Notes: generated from the sequence alone by a model not told the origin. A DNA stretch of 64,000 nt from Sphingobacteriia bacterium 24-36-13 (GCA_002281875.1 NCHN01000009.1:43203-107202); one strand, 5' to 3'. Shown: positions 18,046 through 25,671, numbered from the stretch's first letter. Numbers and translations: made by a program.

Positions 18046-19035
18046 TTATCTATTATGGTGGGGGGGATGCTCTGCGTCTTCTTTTTCTTTCTCTTTATCG
18101 TACGCTTTGATTATTGCCTTAACCAATCTATGTCTTACAACATCTTCTTCTGTTAATTCAATATGTGCAATCCCGTCAATATTTTTAAGGATACGAGTTG
18201 ATTTGTCTAAACCACTTCGCATATTTCTTGGCAAATCAACTTGCGTAGGGTCGCCTGTAATAATGGCTTTTGCATTGGCTCCTATTCTGGTAAGAAACAT
18301 TTTTAGTTGAAGGTCGTTGGTATTTTGTGCTTCATCTAAAATAATGAAAGCATTGTCTAATGTTCTACCTCTCATATAGGCTAAAGGAGCAATTTCGATT
18401 GTTCTAGTGCTCATATAATAGCCCAATTTATCAGCAGGAATCATATCATCCAATGCGTCATATAATGGTCTTAAATATGGGTCAATTTTTTCTTTTAGAT
18501 CACCTGGCAAGAAGCCCAAACTTTCCCCTGCTTCTACAGCAGGTCTTGTCAAAATGATTTTTTTTACCACTTTATTTTTTAATGCTCTTACTGCTAATGC
18601 TACTGCTGTGTAAGTTTTACCCGTACCTGCTGGCCCAATAGCAAAAACAATATCATTTCTATCAGCCGCGTGCACCATCTTTTTTTGGTTCTGTGTTCTT
18701 GCACGAACCGTTTTTCCATTAGGGCCAAACACCAAAATATCATTGGGGTTTCTGTCTACAAAATTATCTACTACTTCTGCATCGTCACCACCTAAAATTT
18801 GTTCAAAATAGCCTTCGCTTAAATGACCATTTCTTTGCAAATACTGAACAATTAAATCAATTTTTTCACGGGCAGTATCAATCTGTTCGGGTGCTCCGCT
18901 CAGTTTTAATTGAGTGCCTCTTGATAGGATTTTGAGTAAAGGGAATTTTTTCTTTAGTAAATCTAATTTGCCGTTGTTTACACCAAAAAATTCAATAGGA
19001 TTTACCGACTCTAGGCTAATGATTGTCTCTGTCAA
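18046..19035 (-). CDS. phoH: PhoH-family ATPase (YbeZ/PhoL type)
   Basis: The 329-residue protein has an N-terminal KH-like segment (about 10-70), then a P-loop domain: Walker A GPAGTGKT (134-141), the family motif RPAVEAGESLGFLPGDLKEK (about 166-185) and Walker B FIILDEAQN. PhoH proteins are cytoplasmic ATPases/putative helicases linked to RNA metabolism; in many bacteria they pair with YbeY, which is not visible here. The frame opens with TTG at 19035; no ATG or GTG occurs before the upstream stop, and the N-terminus MTETIISLESVNPIEFFGVN fits the family. It has a likely own promoter upstream and a strong terminator downstream. Confidence 0.9.
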   Translation of the reverse strand: MTETIISLESVNPIEFFGVNNGKLDLLKKKFPLLKILSRGTQLKLSGAPEQIDTAREKIDLIVQYLQRNGHLSEGYFEQILGGDDAEVVDNFVDRNPNDILVFGPNGKTVRARTQNQKKMVHAADRNDIVFAIGPAGTGKTYTAVALAVRALKNKVVKKIILTRPAVEAGESLGFLPGDLKEKIDPYLRPLYDALDDMIPADKLGYYMSTRTIEIAPLAYMRGRTLDNAFIILDEAQNTNDLQLKMFLTRIGANAKAIITGDPTQVDLPRNMRSGLDKSTRILKNIDGIAHIELTEEDVVRHRLVKAIIKAYDKEKEKEDAEHPPHHNR

Positions 19036-19067
19036 TCTATAGGGTTTTAGTTAACGAATCAATTAAT

Positions 19068-19099
19068 AGAGGTCATTAAAACCTCTTATCTCAAATTTA
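19068..19099 (-). promoter_or_regulatory. phoH promoter element and leader hairpin
   Basis: The minus strand reads TAAATTTG at 19099-19092, an exact -7 match. Just downstream, AGAGGT (19086-19081) and ACCTCT (19073-19068) form a six-bp hairpin in the predicted leader. The hairpin could instead be a weak rpe terminator; its tail (ATTAATTGATT) is only moderately T-rich. Confidence 0.4.
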
Positions 19100-19183
19100 A
19101 TTAATAGGAATACATATATCCTAATGATTCTTATTCACAGTTGTGGAAAGAATTACAATTTAACCATTCCTTAAACTAGAGCA

Positions 19184-19831
19184 TTAAAGTGCTTTCAATG
19201 CAGCAATCGTTGTTGTGGGGTCTGAAGACTTAAAAACAGTATTGCCAGCCACTAAAACGTCTGCGCCTGCAGCAAGAATTGATGGTGCGTTTTCTAAAGT
19301 AACCCCTCCATCAATTTCAATTAAGCAGTTGCTATTTTTTTGGAGAATTAATTGTTTTAAAGCCTTTATTTTTTCTAAAGTATGTGGAATAAAATGCTGT
19401 CCGCCAAAACCAGGATTTACACTCATTAAGCATACAACATCAATATCCTGTATTAGATCACTTAACAATTGGACAGAAGTATGCGGATTAACAGCTACTC
19501 CTGCTTTCATTCCCAATGATTTAATTTCTTGAATATTTCTGTGCAAGTGATTACAAGCTTCAATATGAACCGTTAAAATATCAGCGCCTGCTTCCTTAAA
19601 TGCAGCAGTATAGTTTTCGGGCTTTTCTATCATCAAATGAACATCACATACTTTTTGGGTTGCTTTTCTTATATGACTTATTACAGGTAATCCAAAACTA
19701 ATATTAGGTACAAATTGTCCATCCATTACATCTAAATGAAACCAATCTGCTTGGCTATTATTTAGCATATTGCAATCTTGTTCTAAATTCAAAAAGTTAG
19801 CACTTAATAAGGAGGGTGCAATAATGGGCAT
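19184..19831 (-). CDS. rpe: Ribulose-phosphate 3-epimerase
   Basis: The 215 residues form a standard TIM-barrel epimerase that interconverts ribulose-5-phosphate and xylulose-5-phosphate in the pentose phosphate pathway. Visible family signatures are IAPSLLSANFLNLEQD (about 3-18), the metal-binding HLDVMDGQFVPNISFG (about 33-48), VNPGFGGQHFI (about 139-149) and the phosphate-binding EIDGGVTLENAPSILAAGAD. Length and start are normal. A -7 element lies just upstream. phoH follows after 148 bases on the same strand, apparently with its own promoter. Confidence 0.95.
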   Translation of the reverse strand: MPIIAPSLLSANFLNLEQDCNMLNNSQADWFHLDVMDGQFVPNISFGLPVISHIRKATQKVCDVHLMIEKPENYTAAFKEAGADILTVHIEACNHLHRNIQEIKSLGMKAGVAVNPHTSVQLLSDLIQDIDVVCLMSVNPGFGGQHFIPHTLEKIKALKQLILQKNSNCLIEIDGGVTLENAPSILAAGADVLVAGNTVFKSSDPTTTIAALKAL

Positions 19832-19854
19832 TAGCTGTTGTTTTTAGTAGAATG

Positions 19855-19862
19855 CAAAAGTA
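19855..19862 (-). promoter_or_regulatory. -7 promoter element of rpe
   Basis: The minus strand reads TACTTTTG, an exact TAnnTTTG match, 23 bases before the rpe ATG at 19831, implying a leader of roughly 15-20 bases. No clear TTG was found at the -33 position. Confidence 0.45.
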
Positions 19863-19943
19863 AATTGTTTCATAGGGATTTTAATGGCTAATTGTTAACT
19901 AATTCTGTGACAATTTCCTGACAATACTAAGCCATGATAAAAC

Positions 19944-19951
19944 TAAATTTG
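19944..19951 (+). promoter_or_regulatory. -7 promoter element of the TolB-like propeller gene
   Basis: TAAATTTG is an exact -7 match, 18 bases before the ATG at 19970. An upstream ATG at 19934 would precede this element, which supports the later start. Confidence 0.5.
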
Positions 19952-19969
19952 CATTTCATTCAACTACAC

Positions 19970-21070
19970 ATGAAAAAAATCTCCCTAGCTCTTGTTAATT
20001 GTTTCTTTGTTTTCGCTCTTACTGCGCAGCCACCAATGGTAAATCCGCCTTCAGTAGTAGGGGATACCTTAAGATTCGTAGGCGAAAACTATTTCAAAAA
20101 CGTTATTCAACTAACATTTGGAGGAGATAATGCGGAAGCTTACTGGAGTTTTGATAGCAAGCATATTGTTTTTCAAAGAACCAATCCAAAAGAAGGGATC
20201 AATTGTGATCAAATTTTTGTGGGTAAAGTGCCAACAAAGGCTGGAGAAAAATTTGAATATAAATTAGTAGGAACTGGTAAGGGAAGGTCAACCTGTGCAT
20301 ACTTTATGCCAGATGGCAAGCATATAATTTATGCATCTACACATGAAGGTGGGGCCGATTGTCCTCCTGTTCCAGATAGAACTAAATACGGTAACAAATA
20401 CATTTGGCCTTTATACAATAGTTATGATATTTACATGGCCGACTTAAATGGTAAGATTGTAAAGAAATTGACCAACGCCAAAGGGTATGATGCAGAAGCA
20501 ACTTTGTCTTATGACGGGAAAAAAATGATTTATTGCAGCGATAAAAGCGGCGATTTAGAATTATATATCATGGATTTGGCAACCGGGAAAGAAAAGCAAA
20601 TTACCACTGCTTTAGGATATGATGGTGGAGCATGGTTTAGTCCTGATGGAAAGAAAATTGTTTGGCGTGCAAGTAGGCCAAAAACAGATACAGAAGTAAA
20701 AGAATACAAAGAGTTATTAAAAGAAGGCTTGGTGGCACCTACTAATATGGAAGTTTGGGTGGCGGATGCTGATGGATCTAACGCTAAACAAATCACTAGT
20801 TGGGGTCAAGCCAATTGGGCACCCAACTTTACCCCAGATAGCAAGGGAATCATTATTTCAAGTAATCATGAATATCCAAGAGGATTCCCTTTTAATATGT
20901 ATTTAGTAGATCTTGAAGGAAATAATAAGCAGAAAATTAGTAGAGACAAGGGTTTTGACGCATTCCCAATGGTAAGTCCTAATGGAAAGCGCATTGTATT
21001 TGGTTCTAATAGAAATAATGGTGGTACCCGAGACACCAATTTGTTTGTTGCAGATTGGGTTCAGCAATAG
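19970..21070 (+). CDS. Secreted TolB-like (PD40) beta-propeller protein
   Basis: The 366-residue product starts with a signal peptide (MKKISLALVNCFFVFALTAQ) and contains repeated blades of the PD40/WD40-like TolB type: YWSFDSKHIVFQ, YFMPDGKHIIYAS, TLSYDGKKMIYCSD, WFSPDGKKIVWRAS, NFTPDSKGIIISS and MVSPNGKRIVFGS, spaced by roughly 40-60 residues. Such propellers are periplasmic or lipid-independent envelope proteins that bind proteins or glycans. It lacks the N-terminal domain of true TolB and has no tol-pal genes nearby, so it should not be called TolB. Its transcript ends in the hairpin at 21111, preceded by a TTTG microsatellite. Confidence 0.85.
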   Translation: MKKISLALVNCFFVFALTAQPPMVNPPSVVGDTLRFVGENYFKNVIQLTFGGDNAEAYWSFDSKHIVFQRTNPKEGINCDQIFVGKVPTKAGEKFEYKLVGTGKGRSTCAYFMPDGKHIIYASTHEGGADCPPVPDRTKYGNKYIWPLYNSYDIYMADLNGKIVKKLTNAKGYDAEATLSYDGKKMIYCSDKSGDLELYIMDLATGKEKQITTALGYDGGAWFSPDGKKIVWRASRPKTDTEVKEYKELLKEGLVAPTNMEVWVADADGSNAKQITSWGQANWAPNFTPDSKGIIISSNHEYPRGFPFNMYLVDLEGNNKQKISRDKGFDAFPMVSPNGKRIVFGSNRNNGGTRDTNLFVADWVQQ

Positions 21071-21076
21071 GTAAAT

Positions 21077-21104
21077 TTTGTTTGTTTGTTTGTTTGTTTG
21101 TTTG
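21077..21104 (+). repeat. Tetranucleotide microsatellite (TTTG)7
   Basis: Seven perfect tandem TTTG units lie between the propeller gene's stop (21070) and its terminator. It is the only clear microsatellite I saw in the window. Slippage would change the 3' UTR length, not a reading frame. Confidence 0.95.
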
Positions 21105-21110
21105 GTTTGA

Positions 21111-21145
21111 ATGGTTTACGCAATAGCGTAAACCATTTCTGTTGT
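21111..21145 (+). terminator. Terminator of the TolB-like propeller gene
   Basis: A perfect 11-bp stem (ATGGTTTACGC at 21111-21121, GCGTAAACCAT at 21126-21136) with an AATA loop is followed by TTCTGTTGT. The tail is only moderately T-rich, but the stem is long. Confidence 0.75.
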
Positions 21146-21167
21146 ATCTTGCTTGAAAATATTTTTT

Positions 21168-21641
21168 ATGCAAACAGGATTTGTTCATCTTCATAATTTA
21201 TTACGTTGGATTATTGTAGTGTTGTTGTTGGTGTCTTTAATTAAAGCTTACACCGGGTGGTCTTCTAAAAAAGTATTTGCAGCTGGCGATAAAAAAGTAT
21301 GGTTATTTACAATGATTGCTTCTCATATTACCCTACTGCTTGGGTTGTATCAAGTTGCGCTGGGTAGGTATGGTATTTTCAATACTAGTTTGCCAGAAGG
21401 AACTTCATTTATGAAAGATAAATTCTACCGTTTCTTTTGGATGGAGCATCCAATCACAATGATTGGCGCCATTGTGTTTATTACCCTAGCACACGGTATG
21501 TCTAAAAAAGCCGTTGCCGATGAAGTGAAATATAAAAAAGCTTTCTATTTCTTTTTGATAGCGGCAATTCTTTTACTTGCAGGTGTTCCTTGGCCTTTCA
21601 GAGGTGAAATTATTGGAAGACCCTTATTCCCTGGAGCATAG
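21168..21641 (+). CDS. Small integral membrane protein (cytochrome b-like, four helices)
   Basis: The 157 residues contain about four hydrophobic helices (roughly 9-27, 47-68, 88-108 and 122-141). Conserved-looking His residues sit in HLHNLLRW near the N-terminus, in SHITLLLGLYQ, in MEHPITMIG and in LAHGMSKKA; such spacing could ligate haem, and relatives are sometimes named cytochrome b-like, but this is unproven. The frame extends upstream to a TTG at 21153, but the ATG at 21168 gives the usual short N-terminus. It precedes homogentisate dioxygenase by 56 bases on the same strand. Function unknown. Confidence 0.65.
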   Translation: MQTGFVHLHNLLRWIIVVLLLVSLIKAYTGWSSKKVFAAGDKKVWLFTMIASHITLLLGLYQVALGRYGIFNTSLPEGTSFMKDKFYRFFWMEHPITMIGAIVFITLAHGMSKKAVADEVKYKKAFYFFLIAAILLLAGVPWPFRGEIIGRPLFPGA

Positions 21642-21697
21642 CGGTTTTAAATACCTCAGTAACTTTTTTTGAAGTTATTATCTTAAAATTCAATTGT

Positions 21698-22855
21698 ATG
21701 CCTCATTATATAAAGTTGGGTTCAATTCCTCACAAGCGTCATACACAGTTTAGAAAACCAGATGGTGGATTGTATTCAGAGCAGTTATTTTCTACTGAAG
21801 GGTTTAGTGATGATTATTCTTTGTTGTATCATATTCATCCACCTACGCAAATTATTCATACGGATGAACCTATAGTAGTTGCTCCTAAAGTAGCAGAAGA
21901 AAAAATGTTGAAGCATAGAAGTTTTGAAGGCTTTAACGTACAACCTGAGGCAGATTACTTAAACAGCAGAAAAGCTGTTTTAGTGAACAACGATTGTCAT
22001 ATTGTACTTGCTGCACCTCAGCAAAGTATGACCAATTACTTCTATAAAAATGCTGATGCAGACGAACTGATTTTTATACACGAAGGAACGGGAAAGTTGC
22101 TCACCCAATACGGTCAATTGGCATTTTCGTATGGTGATTATATAGTTATTCCTAGAGGAACTATTTATCAAATTCATTTTGATACAGCAGATAACCGTTT
22201 GTTCATTGTAGAAAGTTTTAGCCCATTTAGGTATCCTAAAAGGTATTTAAGTAAACATGGACAATTATTAGAGCATTCTCCTTATTGCGAACGCGATATT
22301 AGAGGGCCTGAAAATTTAGTGACTATTGATGAAAAAGGAGACTTTTTAATAAAAACCAAAAAGAAAGGAGTGTTGTATGGCTTGCACTACGGAACACATC
22401 CATTTGATGTAATTGGTTGGGATGGATGTTGCTATCCTTATATATTTAGTATTCACGATTTCGAACCTATTACTGGTCGGGTACATCAACCACCGCCTGT
22501 GCACCAAACTTTTGATGCGCATAATTTTGTGGTTTGTAGCTTTTGTCCTCGTTTATACGATTATCATCCTAATGCAATTCCCGCCCCATATAATCATAGT
22601 AATATTGATAGTGACGAAGTGCTGTATTATGTGGCTGGAGACTTCATGAGTAGAAAGCATGTTACCAGGGGGATGATTACTTTACACCCTGCCGGAATTC
22701 CTCATGGGCCTCATCCTGGAGCGGTTGAAAAAAGTATTGGGAAGAAAGAAACCCAAGAATTAGCAGTGATGGTAGACACATTTCATCCTTTACAATTAAC
22801 CGAAGAAGCTTTGCGGATAGAAAATCAAGGTTATACGATGAGTTGGGCGGAATAA
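21698..22855 (+). CDS. hmgA: Homogentisate 1,2-dioxygenase
   Basis: The 385-residue product opens the aromatic ring of homogentisate to maleylacetoacetate in tyrosine/phenylalanine breakdown. It is the short bacterial form. Signatures visible are YHIHPPTQI near the N-terminus, the cupin strand FIHEGTGKLLTQYGQL, and the iron-binding region VVCSFCPRLYDYHPNAIPAP then NHSNIDSDEVLYYV with the His and Glu ligands, followed by LHPAGIPHGPHPGA carrying further His residues. The upstream inverted repeat TAACTT/AAGTTA (21660-21665 and 21672-21677) could be an operator, with low confidence. Other tyrosine-pathway genes (hppD, fumarylacetoacetase) are not in this window. Confidence 0.9.
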   Translation: MPHYIKLGSIPHKRHTQFRKPDGGLYSEQLFSTEGFSDDYSLLYHIHPPTQIIHTDEPIVVAPKVAEEKMLKHRSFEGFNVQPEADYLNSRKAVLVNNDCHIVLAAPQQSMTNYFYKNADADELIFIHEGTGKLLTQYGQLAFSYGDYIVIPRGTIYQIHFDTADNRLFIVESFSPFRYPKRYLSKHGQLLEHSPYCERDIRGPENLVTIDEKGDFLIKTKKKGVLYGLHYGTHPFDVIGWDGCCYPYIFSIHDFEPITGRVHQPPPVHQTFDAHNFVVCSFCPRLYDYHPNAIPAPYNHSNIDSDEVLYYVAGDFMSRKHVTRGMITLHPAGIPHGPHPGAVEKSIGKKETQELAVMVDTFHPLQLTEEALRIENQGYTMSWAE

Positions 22856-22894
22856 TCAAAATATTCCTTAACTTATGGCTTAAACGATTGCTAT

Positions 22895-23299
22895 ATGATT
22901 AAATTCAACGACATCAAAATTGGAGATTACATGATGGGTGAGTTTGAAGGCAAGCTATGGGAGGGAGAAGTAACTAGGTTAAATGGGGATGAGAAACAAG
23001 TGTGTTTACTTACATCCGTTCAGGAGTTTTGGTTTTCAACCGATCATCTTCATCCAATCCCTTTGGATGAAAATGCGCTCTTAAATCTTCATTTCACTAA
23101 ACAAGCCGCTGATGATGGCTCGGTAAAGTATTCAAAAGGTGCATTTCGGTTAGTAGCTCCCAAGGCAGGCGATTTTTCGTCTATTGAAATGTGGTACAGA
23201 GAAGACAGAAGACATCATCCAAATGTGCATTATGTACACCAATTACAAAATCAATATTTAGATATGGTTAAGATTCACTTGACTAGAGACCCTATGTAA
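22895..23299 (+). CDS. Conserved small protein of unknown function
   Basis: The 134-residue product has no signal peptide or membrane segment. I do not recognise a named family. The central part (LHPIPLDENALLNLHF, then KGAFRLV) and the C-terminal HPNVHYVHQLQNQYLDM resemble the recurring Bacteroidota pattern of short cytosolic proteins with an IPLT-x-LL segment and an IKYVHQLQNLY end, some of which are phage- or plasmid-encoded; no other phage gene is nearby. It follows hmgA by 39 bases on the same strand and precedes a double terminator. Function unknown. Confidence 0.7.
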   Translation: MIKFNDIKIGDYMMGEFEGKLWEGEVTRLNGDEKQVCLLTSVQEFWFSTDHLHPIPLDENALLNLHFTKQAADDGSVKYSKGAFRLVAPKAGDFSSIEMWYREDRRHHPNVHYVHQLQNQYLDMVKIHLTRDPM

Positions 23300-23321
23300 A
23301 GCTTGTGCAATTTTTTTATAG

Positions 23322-23395
23322 TCCTTAAAAGGATATTTTTTCAGTCAATAATTTTAACGCCAGTGCTCGAGTGCTGGCGTTTTGCATTATTTTTG
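23322..23395 (+). terminator. Tandem terminators upstream of infA
   Basis: A short hairpin (TCCT 23322-23325, AGGA 23330-23333) is followed by TATTTTTTC. A stronger one follows: AACGCCAG (23356-23363) with CTGGCGTT (23374-23381), then TTGCATTATTTTT. Together they isolate the ribosomal operon from the hmgA transcript. Confidence 0.75.
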
Positions 23396-23428
23396 CACCC
23401 GAAAATGCCTTGTTTTGGCCATTTTGGC

Positions 23429-23472
23429 TGTGGAAAACCCCTTTTCTTGATTTTTTTTCCACATTTTCAAGA
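23429..23472. other. Interleaved inverted repeats upstream of the infA promoter
   Basis: TGTGGAAAA (23429-23437) is exactly complementary to TTTTCCACA (23455-23463). A second pair, TCTTGA (23445-23450) and TCAAGA (23467-23472), interleaves with it, so as RNA they could form an H-type pseudoknot. Both lie upstream of the predicted infA -7 element, so they are more likely a DNA site or a separate short transcript. TTTTCCACA also differs from a DnaA box by one base. Confidence 0.4.
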
Positions 23473-23512
23473 GTTTTTTCCCCTTATTTTTCATAATTCG
23501 GTTGTATTCTAA

Positions 23513-23520
23513 TATCTTTG
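23513..23520 (+). promoter_or_regulatory. -7 promoter element of the infA operon
   Basis: TATCTTTG matches TAnnTTTG exactly and lies 17 bases before the infA ATG. No clear -33 TTG was found in the T-rich upstream sequence. Confidence 0.55.
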
Positions 23521-23536
23521 CAGCCCCAAAAATAGT

Positions 23537-23755
23537 ATGTCGAAACAACCATTGATTAAACAAGACGGAGTAATTCTGGAAGCATTAAGTAATGCTATGT
23601 TCAGGGTTAAATTAGAAAATGGTCATGAAATATTGGCCACTATTTCAGGAAAAATGAGGATGCACTACATCCGAATTCTACCAGGGGATAAAGTGGGGGT
23701 CGAGATGAGCCCTTACGATTTAAGTAGAGGAAGGATTATTTTCAGGTACAAATAA
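23537..23755 (+). CDS. infA: Translation initiation factor IF-1
   Basis: The 72 residues are full length for IF-1, a single OB-fold that binds the A site of the 30S subunit during initiation. Characteristic strands are [40 protein letters not shown] and [17 protein letters not shown]. It is first in the infA-rpmJ-rpsM-rpsK-rpsD-rpoA-rplQ order conserved in Bacteroidota, but secY and map, which usually precede it, are replaced here by terminators, a promoter and unrelated catabolic genes. Confidence 0.97.
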   Translation: MSKQPLIKQDGVILEALSNAMFRVKLENGHEILATISGKMRMHYIRILPGDKVGVEMSPYDLSRGRIIFRYK

Positions 23756-23823
23756 GTAGCTGAGAATAGCAGCCAAAACAGAAACGGAACGTAACAGGAA
23801 TATAACAGTTAAACAACCAAACA

Positions 23824-23940
23824 ATGAAAGTAAGAGCTTCCATTAAAAAACGCAGTGCCGATTGTAAGATCGTGAAGCGCAAGGGTAAATTATTTGTGAT
23901 TAACAAAAAGAATCCTCGCTTTAAGCAGCGTCAGGGGTAA
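23824..23940 (+). CDS. rpmJ: 50S ribosomal protein L36
   Basis: A 38-codon gene beginning [20 protein letters not shown] and ending FKQRQG is clear in the 224-base gap between infA and rpsM. It is the standard small, basic L36 of the large subunit. The zinc ribbon is degraded: only one Cys (position 14, in ADCKIV) is visible where the C+ form has four metal ligands, so this is a C- (zinc-free) type. It starts 68 bases after infA and ends 38 bases before rpsM. Confidence 0.95.
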   Translation: MKVRASIKKRSADCKIVKRKGKLFVINKKNPRFKQRQG

Positions 23941-23978
23941 TTCGATTAATCAAATTAACAGCATAAAACAATAATAAT

Positions 23979-24359
23979 ATGGCTCGTATTGCCGGTATTG
24001 ATTTGCCAAAAAACAAAAGAGGTGAGATTGGTTTAACCTACATTTTTGGTATTGGACGTTCAACAGCTCAGTATATCCTTGAAAAAGCAGGTATTGACTT
24101 TGATAAGAAAGTAAACCAGTGGAATGACGAAGAGCAAACTGCTATCCGTAATATCATTAACAATGAGTTTAAGGTAGAAGGTGCACTTAGAAGTGAAGTA
24201 TCTATGAGTATCAAGCGTTTGCTAGATATCGCATGTTACAGAGGGTTGCGTCATCGTAAAGGACTTCCTGTTCGTGGTCAAAGAACCAAAACCAATAGCC
24301 GTACCAGAAAAGGTAAACGTAAAACGGTTGCCGGCAAGAAGAAAGCAGCTAAAAAATAA
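23979..24359 (+). CDS. rpsM: 30S ribosomal protein S13
   Basis: The 126-residue protein is standard S13, which contacts the 16S head and bridges to the large subunit. Visible signatures are [20 protein letters not shown] at the start, the helix-two-turn-helix [11 protein letters not shown], and the basic tail [20 protein letters not shown] followed by a Lys-rich end. It lies in the usual position after rpmJ. Unusually, a terminator-like hairpin follows at once and 152 bases separate it from rpsK. Confidence 0.97.
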   Translation: MARIAGIDLPKNKRGEIGLTYIFGIGRSTAQYILEKAGIDFDKKVNQWNDEEQTAIRNIINNEFKVEGALRSEVSMSIKRLLDIACYRGLRHRKGLPVRGQRTKTNSRTRKGKRKTVAGKKKAAKK

Positions 24360-24365
24360 ATAGTT

Positions 24366-24490
24366 AGCCCGAAGTAATCACTTCGGGCTTTCTTACATAA
24401 ATAAATCCTTTGTATTGGATCTCTTTTTTGTAAAGGGGGAGATGCAAAGGTTCCGTAACAACGGATTTTTTTTAACCATCCCTTCGGGGA
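24366..24490 (+). promoter_or_regulatory. Structured rpsM-rpsK intergenic leader with terminator-like hairpins
   Basis: Three successive hairpins are visible. AGCCCGAAG (24366-24374) pairs perfectly with CTTCGGGCT (24381-24389), followed by TTCTTAC. TCCGT (24452-24456) pairs with ACGGA (24461-24465), followed by eight T. TCCC (24479-24482) pairs with GGGA (24487-24490) around a TTCG tetraloop. The first two resemble intrinsic terminators and the third lies just before the rpsK start region. In a co-transcribed ribosomal operon, this suggests attenuation or protein-mediated control; the regulator is unknown. Confidence 0.6.
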
Positions 24491-24511
24491 AGACTACCTA
24501 AAAAAGCAAAA

Positions 24512-24922
24512 ATGGCTAAACCACAAAAAGCGCAGAACAGTGCAAAAGCTGCTGCCAAGAAAAGAGTAGTAAAAGTAGATGCAGCCGGTGAGGTTAGAAT
24601 CTCTGCTACTTTCAACAACATCATCATCAGTTTTACCAACAAAACCGGCCAAGTAATTAGCTGGAGCAGTGCTGGTAAAATGGGTTTCAAAGGTTCTAAA
24701 AAGAATACTCCTTACGCTGCACAAATGGCTGCTGCTGACGCTGCTAAAGTTGCAATGGATGCAGGCTTAAAGCGTGTTGATGTATTTGTAAAAGGACCAG
24801 GTGCAGGACGTGAAGGAGCAATTCGTTCTATAGCACAATCAGGTATTGAAGTAACTTCTATTAAAGATGTTACCCCTATGCCTCACAATGGTTGTCGTCC
24901 TCCAAAACAAAGAAGAGTATAA
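24512..24922 (+). CDS. rpsK: 30S ribosomal protein S11
   Basis: The 136-residue product is S11, part of the platform of the small subunit. After a basic, Ala/Lys-rich N-terminal extension ([18 protein letters not shown]), the core shows [51 protein letters not shown] and the C-terminal [16 protein letters not shown], all diagnostic. The operon position is normal, but the leader contains several hairpins. Confidence 0.97.
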   Translation: MAKPQKAQNSAKAAAKKRVVKVDAAGEVRISATFNNIIISFTNKTGQVISWSSAGKMGFKGSKKNTPYAAQMAAADAAKVAMDAGLKRVDVFVKGPGAGREGAIRSIAQSGIEVTSIKDVTPMPHNGCRPPKQRRV

Positions 24923-25065
24923 TAACCCTAAGCCCCAATAGGGGTAGTGGAAATAATATTGAGCCACAAGGTTTCATTTATCAAAAGGTTGCCCGATTCA
25001 TTTTTTACGATTTTTAACCGATCGAAGCAACGAATTCTAAAAAAATCGAAATGAAAATTTAAACT
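24923..25065 (+). promoter_or_regulatory. rpsD leader region with possible secondary structure
   Basis: The 143 bases between rpsK and rpsD contain a small hairpin (CCCC 24933-24936, GGGG 24941-24944, AATA loop). A long-range pairing of GTTGC (24988-24992) with GCAAC (25027-25031) is extended by GAT/ATC pairs inside. S4, encoded just downstream, is a known autoregulator of its operon in other phyla; whether this leader binds S4 is inference. Confidence 0.35.
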
Positions 25066-25671
25066 ATGGCACGTTACACAGGTCCTAAGACCAAAATCTC
25101 CAGAATCTTTGGCGAACCTATTTTAGGAAACGCAAAGTGGTTAGGTAAAAACTCTAACCCTCCAGGACAGCATGGTGCTGCCCGCAAACGTAAAACTTTA
25201 GGCGAATACGCTCTACAGTTAAGAGAGAAGCAAAAAGCAAAATACACTTATGGTGTATTGGAGCGCCAGTTCCGCAAAACTTTTGAAGAAGCTCAGCGTT
25301 TAAAAGGTGTTACCGGTGAAAACCTGATTAAATTATTAGAAGCACGTTTAGACAATACAGTATTTCGTATGGGATTAACTGCTAGCCGCCCTGAAGCGCG
25401 TCAGTTGGTTAACCACAAACATATTACTGTAAATGGCGAAATCATGAATGTCCCATCTTACACTTGTAAGCCAGGTGATATTATTGCTTACCGTCCTAAA
25501 AGTGCTGACAACTCTGGTATTACTAGCAAAACTCGTGGTAAGAACCCTAAGTTTGGCTGGTTAGATTGGAACGAAACCGAAAAGAAAGGTACGTTCATTA
25601 CGATGCCAGAGCGCGAACACGTTCCTGAAAATATTAAGGAGCAGTTGATCGTAGAATTGTACTCTAAGTAA
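25066..25671 (+). CDS. rpsD: 30S ribosomal protein S4
   Basis: At 201 residues this is full-length S4, a primary 16S rRNA binder. Signatures include [19 protein letters not shown], the [19 protein letters not shown] helix, and the S4 RNA-binding domain ([34 protein letters not shown]). The N-terminal zinc-binding cysteines are absent ([17 protein letters not shown] region), as in zinc-independent S4 forms. It lies 38 bases before rpoA. In other bacteria S4 represses its own operon. Confidence 0.97.
   Translation: MARYTGPKTKISRIFGEPILGNAKWLGKNSNPPGQHGAARKRKTLGEYALQLREKQKAKYTYGVLERQFRKTFEEAQRLKGVTGENLIKLLEARLDNTVFRMGLTASRPEARQLVNHKHITVNGEIMNVPSYTCKPGDIIAYRPKSADNSGITSKTRGKNPKFGWLDWNETEKKGTFITMPEREHVPENIKEQLIVELYSK

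Noticed and set aside
19970-21070. True TolB of the Tol-Pal system
   Set aside because: The PD40 blades are shared, but the TolB N-terminal domain and tol-pal neighbours are absent.
23303-23512. Open frame of 69 codons between the small unknown gene and infA
   Set aside because: It runs through two terminators and the infA promoter region, is very Phe-rich because of the T-rich DNA, and resembles no protein.
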